Assembly (NCBI GenBank): GCA_030144725.1
Contig: JASKMD010000005.1
Location: 6,125,212 to 6,189,211, forward strand
Direction: 5' to 3'
DNA from: Haematococcus lacustris
Taxonomy: Eukaryota; Chlorophyta; Chlorophyceae; Chlamydomonadales; Haematococcaceae
DNA: 64,000 nt
Made by a program: the position numbers and the translations under genes. Position 1 is the stretch's first letter. Every line of letters begins with the position of its first letter. The notes under the pieces are model-generated. The model made no database searches. It saw only the letters and a program-made list of their open reading frames with translations, and had not been told where the DNA came from. Shown piece after piece: positions 10,401-22,446 of this stretch.

Positions 10401-13400
10401 CCAGCCCCAGCCCCAGCCTCAGCCTCAGCCCCCTTGTTGGTGGCGGCAGCAGAGCCAGCTCCCTCCCTACCCCTTCCTCCCTCTGGCCCTTGTGCTAGGC
10501 CTGCTGCCAGGTCGGCTCTCGAGGTCTCGGGACTGGCCTGCTCCAGCTGAGCCTCCTCCACTGTCACTAGCCCGCCCTGCAGCACCAGTTGCAGCAGCAG
10601 CAGCAGCGGCAGTGGCAACGGCACGCCTCAACACAACATGCTCAGCACCACACCATCACACCACCACACCACCACACAGTCAGTCAATTGCCACCCCTTC
10701 CTTCTGCATGGTGCACCTTTTACACTTGCTGGCAGCTGACCTCCAGCGGCCACCCACCCTGTATTGGGTGCCGGCTCGACCTGAGGTGTCCAAGCCCAAG
10801 CGAGCCGCCTTGCGGTGCTCCAGCCGCTGCTGCTGCACGCTGCTTACGAGGCGCAGCAAGTCGCCGGTGCTGGCTGCGAGGTGTTGTCCGAGACGACCGG
10901 CCAAAACGGTCGAGCGTGCCCCGCCCTGACCGCTGTCCGACATTGCGACACCGTTGGGCTTGCACACTGCGCTCCGGCCAGGATTCGAACCTGGGTCGTC
11001 ATGGTGCGAGTCGCGATAGCCGCGGACTATCGCCGCAGGGTATGGCTGCGTTGCCGAGGCCTCCTTGTCGCCAGCAGTGGTGCCGTCCGCAGCTGGGAGC
11101 TGCAGGTCTGCTTCGGCTGCCAAGCGCCTGAACAAACCAAGCCATGCCAAATGTCGGCTGCCAAATGCCAACAGATCAAGGCCTTGCCTCACAATGGCAA
11201 CCGGTGCACACAGACAACCGCCATGCTACATGTCGACTGGCCACAGTCAGCGCAAGCTGCGCGTCAGTGGTAAGGCGCCCCTGGCTGCGACTTACTCCTG
11301 TGAAGACCATCAATCCTGGGTCAGTCAGGTCATACCCCTGCCCCTGCCCCTGCCCCTGCCCCTGCCCCTGCCCCTGCCCCTGCCCCTGCCCCTGCCCCTG
11401 CCCCTGCCCCTGCCCCTGCCCCTGCCCCTGCCCCTGCCCCTGCCCCTGCCCCTGCCCCTGCCCCTGCCCCTGCCCCTGCCCCTGCCCCTGCCCCTACCCC
11501 TACCCCTACCCCCCATCAGTCATCTACTGGACATTGCTGCATGTCTGTGCTGTTTCTCTGCCTTGAGCTCTGCCCTGAGATCGAGATCCCTAGCCCTGCA
11601 AACCCATTTGTGACCTCCATGTGCCGCCAGGCCATGGGCAGCCAGTGGCATGGCCTGGGGTGCAGGAAAGGGGTACAGAGTGAAGGGTTGTAGGAGAAAC
11701 GGGCCCTCGCTAAGAGGTGGCGCTTCACCGGACAAACACAGTAATGCACTAAGCCACTGACCGGAGCCTAACACAAAACACTTATAACACAACTGGCTCA
11801 ACCCTTGATGGGCGGGCTGAACCCAGCACACCTTGCAGTAACAAGGGTGAGTGTGAGAGACTCACTTGAGTCCTCCATGTGCTGCCGGCCCCTTTGCCTC
11901 AGCCTCTTCCCCGACCTCAAGTTCGCTGCCTGGCAAGCCAGCAGGCAGAGACATCTCCGACACTGGTGCCACGCCCAGTTTGCTCCCCAACCCCGGGAGA
12001 GAGGTGCCCCGCCCTAGCCCCACACCCCCCTGCCCCAGCGCCGCCGCCGCGAGCCTTGGGCTGGCGCCGGCCATTGGGCTGCCGGTAGGTGAGGCTCCCA
12101 TCCAAGCTGCCGCCCCCGGCGACCCCACCGCCTTTGACCCGCCCAACACTTGACGCTTGGCGCAGTTGAGGGAGGAGGAACACGCGGACAGCAGGAATGC
12201 GTACTGCTGCAGCGCGTGCCCACTGCCCTCACAAGCCCCAGGGCCGCGGCGGAGGCTGGGGGAGGGGCCAGCAGGCAGGGAGTGCAGCGAGGAGGCTGCT
12301 GCTGCTGCCATCCGGCTCCTCCCCTGCGGGGTGCATGCTGCTGCTGGCGGTGGCGGCGGCAGCGGCGGGTGCAGGGCAGGGTGGCGCCTGAGCTGGGGGC
12401 AGGACAGCCAGGGGAGGGGAGGGCAGGGCTGTGCCGGCAGCAGCAGGGGATCCCGCGCTGGGCTGACCCTCTCCCCCTCTACGCTCCAACTCCAAGCTGC
12501 CCGTCAGCCTTAGGGCCGCCACCCCTCCCACCCCCACCCTGCCCCTCCACCCCAACCCCCTGACCACCACCACCCCTCCCCCCATCCCCCGCCCCGCCCC
12601 GCCGCCACCACTCCTGGCCCCTGCCACTACCCTGACACACCGGCACCGCCCCGCCTTCCCCAGCAAGGTGCTGGGTGTGAAGGCCTGGGTCGCCCTCACG
12701 ACCGCCTTGAGGCCAGGGAGCCGAGGAGCCAGGCCCAGGCAGCTGCCCAGCTGGAGGCCCATCCAGCTGGCCAGGGTTGTGGGGAAGTGGCAGGCCGTGT
12801 TGGGGCAGGGTGGGTGGCTGGGTGGAGGGGGAGGGGGAGAGGGGGAGGGGGTGTGCCAGGCTAGGGTGGCGGCGTGAGAGCATGGCTGGCCAGGAGGAGG
12901 CGGCGTGCACTGAGGCAGCACTGCGACTGCAGCTGGTGCTGAAGCAGACGCTGCGCCGCGGCCATACGCTCCGCTGCCTCACGGTCAGGGCTGCAGGGGG
13001 CAGGCAGGAGGCAGGGGCGGGGAGGAGGCAGGGGGCAGGGGGCCTTGGCATAGGCGCAAGGCAGGAGGGGCAGGGCAGGGTGGGGCTGGAGGTGGGCAGG
13101 ATGGACGGAGCAGGCAGGCGGGCGGGCGGGCGGGCAGGCAGGCGGGCGGGCGGGCGGGCGGGCGGGCAAGCGGGCAAGCGGGCAAGCGGGCAAGCGGGCA
13201 AGCGGGCAAGCGGGCAAGGCAGGCAAGCGGGCAAGCGGGCAAGCGGGCAAGCGGGCAGCGGGCAGGCGGGCGGGCGGGCAAGCGGGCGGGCGGGCGGCGG
13301 GCAGCGGGCGGGCGGGCGGGCGGGCGGGCGGGCAGGGCGGGCGGGCGGGGCGGGCGGGCGGGCGGGCGGGCGGGCGGGGCGGGGGGCGGGCGGGCGGGCG

Positions 13401-13741
13401 GGCGGGCGGGCGGGCGGGCGGGCGGGCGGGCGGGCGGGCGGGCGGGCGGGCGGGCGGGCGGAGCGGGCGGGCGGGCGGGCGGGCGGGCGGGCGGGCGGGC
13501 GGGCGGGCGGGCGGAGGGCGGGCGGGCGGGCGGGCGGGCGGGCGGGCGGCGGGCGGGCGGGCGGGCGGGCGGGCGGGCGGGCGGGCGGGCGGGCGGGCGG
13601 GCGGGCGGGCGGGCGGGCGGGCGGGCGGGGCGGGCGGGCGGGCGGGCGGCGGGCGGGCGGGCGGGCGGGCGGGCGGGCGGGCGGGCGGGCGGGCGGGCGG
13701 GCGGGCGGGCGGGCGGGCGGGCGGGCGGGCGGGCGGGCGGG

Positions 13742-13837
<96 letters not shown>

Positions 13838-15174
13838 CGGGCGAGGCGGTGAGGCAGGCGGGCAGGTGGGCAGGCGGGCGAGCGGGCGGTCAGGCATGTG
13901 TGTTTAAGCCGCATTAGACAACGTGATGAGTCAGCAGGCAATAGCAGGCAACTAGGTGAGTGAATTGAGGTGATGGACAGTCCGCCATAATTTTCCATGA
14001 ATCATCTAACTGGTCATTTGAGTGATCACAATAACTCAGTGGAGCAGGCAGGCAGATACTAGCCCTCCAGGCAGATACTCAGCTGTGGACCTAACCTCAC
14101 CTTGTCGTCACCAAGGAAGCGGTGCTGGACCCCTCACCATCCCTAGTGGGCCCGGCCTCTGCCACCTCCCCGGGCCCTTCTGGGTCCAACACCACATGTG
14201 GGTCTCCCCCTCCCCCTCCCTCTCTATCCCCCGCTACCCCTGCCCCTGCTGCCACATGGGTGGACACATCGGGTGCCGCATCTGCTGCCACCGTGACCCC
14301 TCCCCTTTCCACTGGACCACAGCCGGCTGAGCCTGTGCCTAAACTGTGGTGTCCAGGCCCCATGCAGTCCAGTGCGTCAGTTGCGGCGGTTGGGGTGGTC
14401 TCAGCAGGGGGTGCGGGGAGGGCCTGTGAGGGCTGGCGGGAGGCTGGGCGGCTGGCTCTCATGTGCTGCAGCAGCAGCTCGTTGGCGATCATGTCCAGGA
14501 TGGTGCGCTTGAACGCGTTCTCGGCGGAGTAACGCTGAGCACGGAAGCAGACAAGCAAACACTCCGCAGACTGAGGCATCATGAGCATCAAGAGGATACA
14601 TGTAGGGAGGCTCCTGGCCGCTGACCTCCTCCCCTCCCACCCCCCTCCCCTCCCTGCCCTGGCCGCTGGCCTGGCTGCTGGCCTGTGGCCTGCTGCAGCC
14701 TGTAGGTGCCGACCTGGAGGCGCTGCACGATGGTGGAGGCCAGCGGGCGCCCTTCTGAGCGCTGCGTCTTCTTGCCTAGGACCCAGGGGTGGTCCAGGGC
14801 GGCCAGGGCGCTGGGCCGCTGCCGCACGTCCCTGAGGGGGAGGGCAGGCCCAGCGTGTAGGGGAGGGGAAGAGTAGGCATACAAACCGGGGGCAGGGGGC
14901 AGGGGGCAGGGGGAGGTGGGTAGGGGGTGGGTAAGGAGGATGGAGTGGGAAGGGCAATGGAAAGGGAAAGGGACGGGCAGCAGTGGCGTGAGTGTGACAT
15001 GGCAGAAGTGAGGGAAGGGAAAGGGGACAGTGAGCGGTGGCGTGAGCAAGACGGGTGGCTATGGCCAGGTCTCATGGGGCGCTGCTATTTTGTAAAATCG
15101 AAGGGCATGGAATGGTGAGAAAGCTGGGCATGCTGCACTACACCCTCACCCTACCCTGAGCCTGAGCTTGGCCT

Positions 15175-15212
<38 letters not shown>

Positions 15213-18200
15213 GCCCTGATTTACCCGCATCAGCATTGTCATGCAAAAGATAAGCAGAGAGCAGGGCCTACCGTGTTAGCAGCTTGCGGATGAAGTCCTT
15301 GGCGCCTTCTGACACCTCTGCCCAGGCCTGCCCACTAAACTTTGGTTCTTCCGTCAAGATCGACTTCCTGCTCCGCATGGGCAAGCAAGCAAGCAGTCAG
15401 CCAGCACATGCAAGGCACACGCGGACGTGATGCAAGGCACATGGCAGAGCATGCACAGAAGAAGGCCCATGAACTGATCTGCTGCATGCTTTGGCTGCCA
15501 CACCACACCCTGGAGGGTGGTTATATGTGGTCAGCAGCCAGACCCAACGAGATCCCTCTGCCTGCTGACCCTGTTGCACTGCGCCCAGTGGGGTGAATGG
15601 GTGCAGTGCCCTGGTCCAGTCAGGGCACTGCACCCAGGACCCTGTGGCACTGGCCCCAGTCAGGGGGTCGGGTTGATGGGTGTGGCACTACGCCCAGTCA
15701 GGGCACTGCCACCAGTCAGAGTCAGGGAGGTGCCCTGTACAGCTTTCCATCCACACAAACACTGGCACTCAAACCAGGCAGCCTCGTTCCAAGTGCCGAC
15801 CCTATGGCACTGCGCATCACAGGGTGGGTGCATGATGGCCTGATGTGGAGCTGTGCTAGTTCTTAAGCTGCGGCAATGTGGTCACACAACTCCGGGTCAT
15901 TGGAGTGAGAGTGTGTGAGATGGCCTACTAAGGTGAAGCTGTGGTGTAAGGAGGTGCAGGGCGTGGTGAGTAAGTCAGCAGCGGCAGGCAACCAACAAGG
16001 TAGCAGCCCTGCTGCTGCAGGCCCCCACCCAGACCCACAGCTGGGACAGTTGTGTCAGTTGTGTCAGTTGTATCAGTTGTATCAGTTGCGACTGGGTCTG
16101 GAAAATGGGCTGAGAGGCGCAGTGGGCCTGAGGCTGAGGATTGGGAGTTGGGTCACCAGTGGGCAGCAGTGGACAGCTGTGGGTGGTGTTGTGGTAAGAG
16201 CCTGTGCTGAAAAGGCTGCAAGGAGGAAGCAATGGAGGGTAGGCAGGGACCTCTAGAGGCCTCTATGGGCATATGAGCCTATGGGTGGAAAAGAGGGCCC
16301 GTAGTTCAAGGCTGCTCATGCTGCTGTATGGAGTGGTTTAAGGCTGCTCATGCTGCTGTATGGAGTGGTTTAAGGCTGCTCATGCTGCTGTATGGAGTGG
16401 TTTAAGGCTGCTCATGCTGCTGTATGGTGGGGTGTGAGTGCCTGAGGGTAGTGCCCTGGAAGGGTTTTTCAGCCCTAGAAGGGTGAGCCAGCAACGTGCG
16501 AGGAGGAAGCAATGAAGGAGAAGCATGGGCTAGTATGGACCTGGCTGGTATGGGCTTCTAAGCACAACAGCCTTTCATGGATCTGGATCTGGATCGCAGT
16601 GGTCCCCAGTCAACCGTGGGACAGTTGTGTCAGTTGTATCAGTTGTATCAGTTGTATCAGTTGGCTACAGGGGACAGGGTCTGGCAAATGGCCTGAGAGG
16701 CGCAGTGGTCCCCAGTCAACCGTTGGGTCGACCGTGGAGAGCTGTGGTGAGAGCCCGTGCTGAAAAGGCAGTAAGGAGGAAGCAATGGAGGGTAGGCCTC
16801 TATGGGCCTAAGGTGCAGCAGCAGGGTTAGGGAGAGCAGGGCAGGCGGCAGCGGGGTGGTGGGGTGCAGCCGGTAAGCCTCTCGCGCCAAACTGGTGGGC
16901 ACTTTACCGAACACATCAACAGCAACAGGTGGCCTAGGGGCCTAGTGGCCTGACCCAAGCGCAATCTAAGCGCAACAGCCTCGTAGCTTCCCCTGCGACG
17001 GTGCATTCGGATGCAGTGTGGTTCAAAAGCCATGGGTTCGAGCTTTTTGAAGGTGAAGCAGGGCAGGGGGCAGGAGGGCAGCAGGGGCGGGCAGCAGCAG
17101 GGTGGTGGGGTCTGGTGGTGGCTGAAGGTGAGCTCTCAGCCTGGCCAGCTCACCATAGCTGTGACAGCGCTGGGTTGCGCGGGTTCTTCCAATCGTCGAA
17201 GGGCATGCGGCCTGACAGCAGCTGGTAGGTCATGACCCCTGCTGCCCACACATCAGACGCTGGCCACACTTCACTGCTCTGCACCACCACCACCACCAGC
17301 AGCAGCAGCAGCATGTCACCGGGGCAGGCCACTGAGGCACCAGCACAGGTACAGCACAGGCACAGCACAGGTACACCCTTTGCTGCTGTGAGTGACGGTG
17401 GCAGGTTCACTGAGGCACCAGCACCACGGCCAGTGCCGCCAGTGGCTGGCTGTGACGACAGGTACACTCTGTGCTGCTGGGAGTGAAGGCGGCAGGGCAG
17501 GCAAGCAGCCCTGCCGGCACCACTGCCACTGGCACCACTGCCACTGCTGGACAGCTGTGGCGTGGTAAAGGAGGCTGTGAGTCATCGCTACACAGCGGAG
17601 CAGGCAAGCAGCCACGGTGGAGATGAGTGATGCGTGAGTGATAAATGAAGGGCTGGCAGCCCCCCCCGCTGCACCTGCTGCCACCGCCCTTGGCTGCCGC
17701 TGCCTTGCCTCCCACCCGCCCACCAGGTTCTCTGGCGCCATGAAGTGAGGCGTGCCCTCAAGACCCAGGTGGCGCAGGGGCAGGGCCTGCGGGCAGGCAG
17801 CCAGACACAGACAATCAGGTCAGCCAGTTTGCAGTTCCCGCCATGCCCCGCCCCGCCCCGCCCCGCCCCGCGCCCGCCCCGCCCCGCCCCGCCCCGCCCC
17901 GCCCCGCCCCGCCCCGCCCCGCCCCGCCCCGCCCCGCCCCGCCCCGCCCCGCCCCGCCCCGCCCCGCCCCGCCCCGCCCCGCCCCGCCCCGCCCCGCCCC
18001 GCCCCGCCCCGCCCTCCCACATTTCTTGTCCTTGACCTGCTCATCCTGCTTGGCTTACCCTGCCTGCCTGCCTGCCTGGCTGCCTGGCTTCATGTCGTAC
18101 ACCTCGACCTCCCCTCACGACTCCTTGGCCCCTGTGACCTTTGGCCAGCCCCACTTTAACCCACATGGTGCTCCCCTCCCCCTCCCCCTCCCCCTCCCCC

Positions 18201-18484
18201 CTCCCCCCCTCCCCCTCCCCCTCCCCCCTCCCCTCCCCCTCCCCCTCCCCCTCCCCCTCCCCCTCCCCCTCCCCCCCTCCCCCCTCCCCCTCCCCTCCCC
18301 CCCTCCCCCCCCCCCTCCCCCTCCCCCCCCCTCCCCCTCCCCCTCCCCCTCCGTGCCATACCCCCCTGCTGCTGGGGGGGACATCAGGTACCTTGGGGTC
18401 AAAGAAGCAGGCCAGCCCAAAGTCGATGGCCTTGACAGGGGTGTCCTCCGCCTCCCCTAGTAGCATGAAGTTGCCTGAACAGGC

Positions 18485-18517
<33 letters not shown>

Positions 18518-21442
18518 GCCAGGCTGGGCCAGGCACATGGGGGCGTTAAGCCTGGCAGCTAGTCATGCACGCCAGGGTAGGGGGCGGAGCTGGTGCTACG
18601 GCAGCTGAGTCTAGCACCACCCTGGGGGTGGCCTGTTTAGGATCAGGGGCTAAACAGGCAACGGCGCATATGAGGCTGGGCTGTGGGTGCAACTGTGGCA
18701 GCAGAACATCAGGGCAGCAGGGCAGCCGAGCAGTTCCTTCTCTGCCAGCCATCACCCTTTGAGGGTGGCCTGTTTAGGATCAAGGTGCATCCTGGGTGCA
18801 GGCTGCTGGCAGGACTGGCATCAGGTCAGGACCTCGGCAGGCTGGCATGCCTGCCCAACCACTCAACCACCCAACTGCCCAACTGCTCACCTGGCTTCAC
18901 GTCCCGATGCAGAATGCGGTGATGGTGGCATTGGGCCAGGGTGCGCAGCACCGCCCGCATGTAGCTGGCCACCTGCAGACCCACAGCCGCACTTAGCCAG
19001 GACAGCTCAGGGCACAGCAGCCACACACAAACTGCCACTGCCACTGCCACTGCCACACACTGCCGCCCTCACACCCACGCACATGACAGCCAAGACAGCT
19101 GAGGAAAAAGCAACAGTTATGAGAGAAATCTCAGCCCTTCAGCCAGATCTACTGAGAACTCTGGAACATGCAGCGGTTGAACATTTCGAACATCACACCG
19201 TGGGTTAGCCACACACATTTTGGTCACGTTGCCGCCCCTGCACTCCGGCACCCACTCCACAAAGCCTGCTGCTGCCCCTCTTCGCACCGTGCGTTCGCTG
19301 TAGTGGTGCTTGCCTATGCGCTGCAGCAGCTCCCCTCCGCGGCACAGCTCCATCACGATGTGCACCTGGCTGCTGTCCTCAACCACCTCCTCCAGGGACA
19401 CCACGTTCAGGGTGCCGCGCAGCTTGTGCAGCACCAGCACCTGAAGCAAGGGGCAGGGGCAGCAGCAGGAGCAGCCAGTGGCGCCAGGACAGCGCAAGGA
19501 CCGAGCCAAGCCAGGCCAGGGCTGGGGCTTGGGCCGGGGCCGGGGCCGGGGCCGGGGCCGGGGCCGGGGCCGGGGCCGGGGCCGGGGCCGGGGCCGGGGC
19601 TGGGGCTGGGGCTGGGGCCGGGGCTAGGGCTGGGGCTGGGGCCGGGGCTGGGGCTGGGGCTGGGGCCGGGGCCGGGGCCGGGGCCGGGGCCGGGGCCGGG
19701 GCTGGGGCCGGGGCCGGGGCCGGGGCTGGGGCTGGGGCTGGGGCCGGGGCTGGGGCTGGGGCTGGGGCCGGGGCTGGGGCTGGGGCTGGGGCCGGGGCTG
19801 GGGCTGGGGCTGGGGCCGGGGCTGGGGCTGGGGCTGGGGCTGGGGCTGGGGCTGGGGCCGGGGCCGGGGCCGGGGCCGGGGCCGGGGCCGGGGCTGGGGC
19901 CGGGGCTGGATTACTGCTGCTTTGCCGATCCCCAGCACTGAGCTCCTAGGTCTTGCAGCGCTGCTGAGCTCAGGCGCAGCGGCTGGGCGTGCAGCAGCTG
20001 CAACACAGCCCTCGTGACCCACCTCTCTCTTGATATTTTCCAGGTGCTGTTGCTGCTTGGCTTGTGAGATGCTGGGCGCGTCCAGCTGCTTCTTGATGCT
20101 TTTGCACGCAAACTCCTGCCAGCAGCAATGAGAGTAGTGAGGCATCCCAATGCCCAGCAGCCATACGATTACAGCCACACAATACGGCAATGACAGCGGT
20201 GTCAACCATGACTATGACAATGACAGCTGGTGGTGTAGAGGTGTCATCCTTGACAATGGGGGTGTCAGGGCGATTGATACTGGGTGAAGATACACAAGGG
20301 GGCTGCAAGGGAGGTTACAGGGGAGACTGCAGCGGAGGCTGCAGGGATGGCGCAGGAGGGTGAAGACAAGGTGAAGTCCACCACTACCAACGAGCTCCAG
20401 CCACAGCGCAGCCCTGAACATACTGCTGTAAGGGTGAGCCATGACAGCTGTGTCACACCACTAACATCCCGCAAGGCTGCTGTGGAGGTGAGGCATGACA
20501 GCTGTCACGCCCCCCAGTCATACCATGGAGCCTAACCCTGCCACACCTGAACACTGGAAATCACTGAGACACCAAAACTGCTGATTGCCTGAGACATGCA
20601 GCAGCTGGTCACCCCTGATGCACAGCCCTCCCGGCCCTCCTGCTTTGACAGCACCCCCAGTCACAAGGGGACAACTACCCCTACCCCTACTCGCCCCTCT
20701 ATGGACCTGTGATTCCTTAAGCTCTCTGACCTTTTGACCCCATGACCTCATGACCTCTATATGACACTGAATCTTACGAACCCTGAGCCTTGTGAAACAA
20801 TAAATAAATAGATAGCCTATAGAGCCTAAACCCTGCAAAGCAGGAGTCGTAAAGAGAGGCGCTGTGGGAAATCTGGCGCCACCATATCTGCCACCCTGTG
20901 TACCTAGTGTCCGCCACCATGTCCATTACCCTGTGTGCCTAGTGAGGAACAGCTGGACATGGGGCAGCCCACCAGGCCTGCAGGCTGGCAGCCCCCAGCA
21001 GGGCAAGTGCACCACCACCTCCTTGGCCCAGCATGGATCCAGCAGCGTGATCAGCCAGTGCCGTGCACCTAGCTTGGTGCCCGACAGTGCTTCCCAGGGG
21101 CCCACACAGCTGCTAGGCAGCCACACAGCCACACAGCCCGCAGCCTCAGAGCCTGGTCTGAGCACTCCTCCACCAGCCAAACACACCAAGTACACCAAAG
21201 CTGCGCAGCCCACTCAGCCCTCTAAGGGCTAAGGCTAGGGTAAGGCCAAGGCTGCTGAGCTCATTGTGCCAGCACCACGGCAAGGAAGGTAACTGAACGA
21301 GGAGTGCAATGCAGCGCTTTGGGGAGAGCAACTGGCGCCCGCTGAAACTGTGCTGCAGGCCAGACCTGCCAGCTCTGCCCGGCAAGGTCAAAAAGTAACC
21401 CCAGCTGGGTTACAAGCGCATGTAAGACCGCCTGCCCAAGGC

Positions 21443-21475
<33 letters not shown>

Positions 21476-21946
21476 ACTTGCGGCACAGTAATGTGCCCCT
21501 CCTTTGAACTGTCAGCAACCTCCGCCAGTGTATGTTTGTCATGCCACTTCTAGGCTATAGCCCTGTCACAAGGCTGAGGGATTAGTGTAGGTCGAAGGCG
21601 GCCATGCCTTGTGCTTGGGAACTATATCATGGGAACTCCACACAGACAAGAACCACCGCTAGTCAGGGGCCCTAATCTAGCCATTGCGTTAGTACTTGTT
21701 GTACGCTGGGCTCATGAGGGCGGTACTGACAGCATTACGGAACCGAAGAGTCATGGGAGTTGGTGTCCGGCCTTATCCCACCTGGCTGGTAGCCTTGCAA
21801 CGGGCCACGCGGACCACGCCGAAGCCGCCTGATCCCAGCTGTCTGTCCAACACGTATTTCTCATCTAGTGAACCCGGACGGAAGCCACAGTCTAGTTTTG
21901 CTGGAGGTTGCACCGGCACTGCCCAAGCATCCGGAGCCCTGAACAT
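7492..21946 (-). CDS. CDPK-like Ser/Thr protein kinase with degenerate EF-hand tail
   Basis: The minus-strand ATG at 21944-21946 is the first in its frame after an in-frame TGA. Kinase exons join in phase: 21782-21946 (GSGGFG loop), 20023-20115 (ACKSIKK, ATP lysine), 19288-19440 (VMELCRGGEL), 18891-18972 (HRDVKPG), 18392-18474 (IDFGLACFF), 17724-17786 (GTPHFMAPE), 17154-17278 (SDVWAAGVMTYQLL), 15272-15367, 14714-14831 (RQRPSALAALDHPW), 14101-14534 (helical NAFKRTILDMIANELL) and a probable exon from 12990. Ala/Gly/Pro-rich linker exons follow (about 11862-12311; 10758 upward; 9271-10576). EF-hand-like exons are 8769-8963, 8349-8451, 7963-8104 and 7492-7890 (TAA). The layout matches Chlamydomonas CDPK-like kinases, which transduce Ca2+ signals, but the loops (HYDTHSELSF, MGHSDGLDFDAF) lack normal Ca2+ ligands. 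Exon limits between 14.1 and 10.8 kb are uncertain. A second gene starting at about 10944 is possible. Confidence 0.8.
8585..8760. repeat. CTG/CAG/GCA triplet-repeat region (kinase gene intron)
   Basis: CTG-type triplets on the left half and CAG/GCA triplets on the right half give imperfect inverted symmetry. The region lies between the EF-hand-like exons at 8349-8451 and 8769-8963, so it is intronic. Confidence 0.75.
9033..9141 (+). repeat. (GGGGCA)n microsatellite
   Basis: About 18 copies of a 6-bp G-rich unit in the intron between the 9271-10576 and 8769-8963 exons of the kinase gene. A variant GTGGCA tract follows at about 9197-9225. Confidence 0.9.
11334..11512 (+). repeat. (CCCCTG)n microsatellite
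   Basis: About 26 copies of CCCCTG, then three CCCCTA copies. On the minus strand it reads CAGGGG, the same unit as the array at 9033-9141 on the opposite strand. Apparent Pro-Cys or Leu-Pro proteins here are translations of the repeat. Confidence 0.9.
13107..13845 (+). repeat. (GGCG)n / (GGCA)n / GGCAAGC compound microsatellite, about 740 bp
   Basis: Tetranucleotide GGCG blocks are flanked on the right by a long GGCA block (13740-13836) and on the left by GGCAAGC variants. It lies in an intron of the kinase gene (-). Open frames as long as 472 residues cross it, but all are repeat translations. Confidence 0.9.
15172..15214 (+). repeat. (TGAGCC)n short microsatellite
   Basis: Six to seven copies of a GAGCCT hexamer between kinase exons 14714-14831 and 15272-15367. 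Confidence 0.8.
16042..16790 (+). repeat. Intronic direct duplication (about 0.2 kb, twice)
   Basis: The segments at about 16042-16250 and 16613-16790 share, in order, GGGACAGTTGTGTCAGTTGT with (ATCAGTTGT)n, GAGAGGCGCAGTGG and GAAAAGGC...AAGGAGGAAGCAATGG. Both lie in the 1.8 kb intron between kinase exons 15272-15367 and 17154-17278. No gene is seen in the intron. Confidence 0.7.
16307..16425 (+). repeat. 32-bp tandem repeat, four copies
   Basis: The unit begins AAGGCTGCTCATGCTGCTGT and ends TATGGAGTGGTTT. Copies are nearly identical; the last is truncated. It lies between the two segments of the intronic duplication. Confidence 0.85.
17845..18012 (+). repeat. (CCCCG)n microsatellite
   Basis: About 34 copies of a pentamer in the intron between kinase exons 17724-17786 and 18392-18474. 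Confidence 0.9.
18175..18352 (+). repeat. (CCCCCT)n microsatellite, interrupted
   Basis: CCCCCT hexamers with runs of up to about nine C, in the same intron as the CCCCG array at 17845-18012. Confidence 0.9.
19520..19911 (+). repeat. (GGGGCY)n microsatellite with GGGGCC and GGGGCT blocks
   Basis: About 65 hexamers in the intron between kinase exons 19288-19440 and 20023-20115. GGGGCC (the hexamer also known from human C9orf72) and GGGGCT occur in blocks, suggesting local homogenisation. Confidence 0.9.
20930..21494 (+). pseudogene. Degenerate Fanzor/TnpB-like RuvC-nuclease copy in kinase intron 1
   Basis: Three frames must be stitched to follow it. It contains QQRDQPV (about 21038), AASEPGLSTPPPAK (21140-21180), FGESNWRPLKLC (21310-21350), ALPGKVKK followed by a stop, QLGYKRM followed by a stop, and a Gln run from CAG repeats ending in CACAGTAATGTG. 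These match, in order, the C-terminal part of the better-preserved copy at 51123-51911. Stops and frameshifts show that it is dead. It is antisense to the host kinase gene, inside its first intron (20116-21781). Confidence 0.75.
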
Positions 21947-22294
21947 CGAGAGCCGGAACAGGCTCCGGCACTCCGAAACTATTAACCGGGTCCAAATCAG
22001 TCAAGCATGTCACGCAAATGGTGATTGGAGCCAGAGCTGGAGTCAGAAGTGTATTCCATTTATGAATACTATTTCTATACGAAGGGCGCTATTGATTGCC
22101 TGGGGGCCAAAGGCGCTGCATAGGGTGCATGACTGCAGCTGGAGGAGGAGATGGCTGAGGTGTTATGGGGGCGCTACTGCCGTGTGCTACGTGATGTGAT
22201 ATGTTGTGAAACAGCTACGTCAGCTCAGCAGTGAGTGGCCAGCAGCAGTGTGAGGAACAGCTGGGCCATTACCAGTAAGTGGAGGCTGCAACCA

Positions 22295-22446
22295 GTGCAG
22301 CTTGCTATCACTACCTTTTGCCATCACCTACAAGACCTTCACCCTGGCCCATCCCAACCCTCCTGGCTGGAACCTCCCCCATCCCCATCCCTTCATTTCT
22401 GCTCAAGACGGATCCCTTAGTGTCACTTTCCCGGTTACCCCTCTTA
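22295..22446 (+). repeat. Duplicated segment, left piece
   Basis: The sequence around CACTACCTTTTGCCATCACC and CTTAGTGTCACTTTCCCGG reappears inverted at about 27040-27150. It is continuous with 23555-23835 once the Harbinger insertion is removed. No gene is recognised between the kinase start (21946) and this point. Confidence 0.7.

Noticed and set aside
10960..11050. tRNA-like sequence on the minus strand (CCAGGTTCGAATCCTGG T-arm and a long anticodon-like stem)
   Set aside because: No matching acceptor stem or D-arm upstream. At most a tRNA-derived remnant or SINE B box.
12479..13998. Pro/Arg/Ala or Gly/Arg-rich ORFs of 340-470 residues
   Set aside because: Translations of GGCG/GGCA tetranucleotide repeats within a kinase intron.
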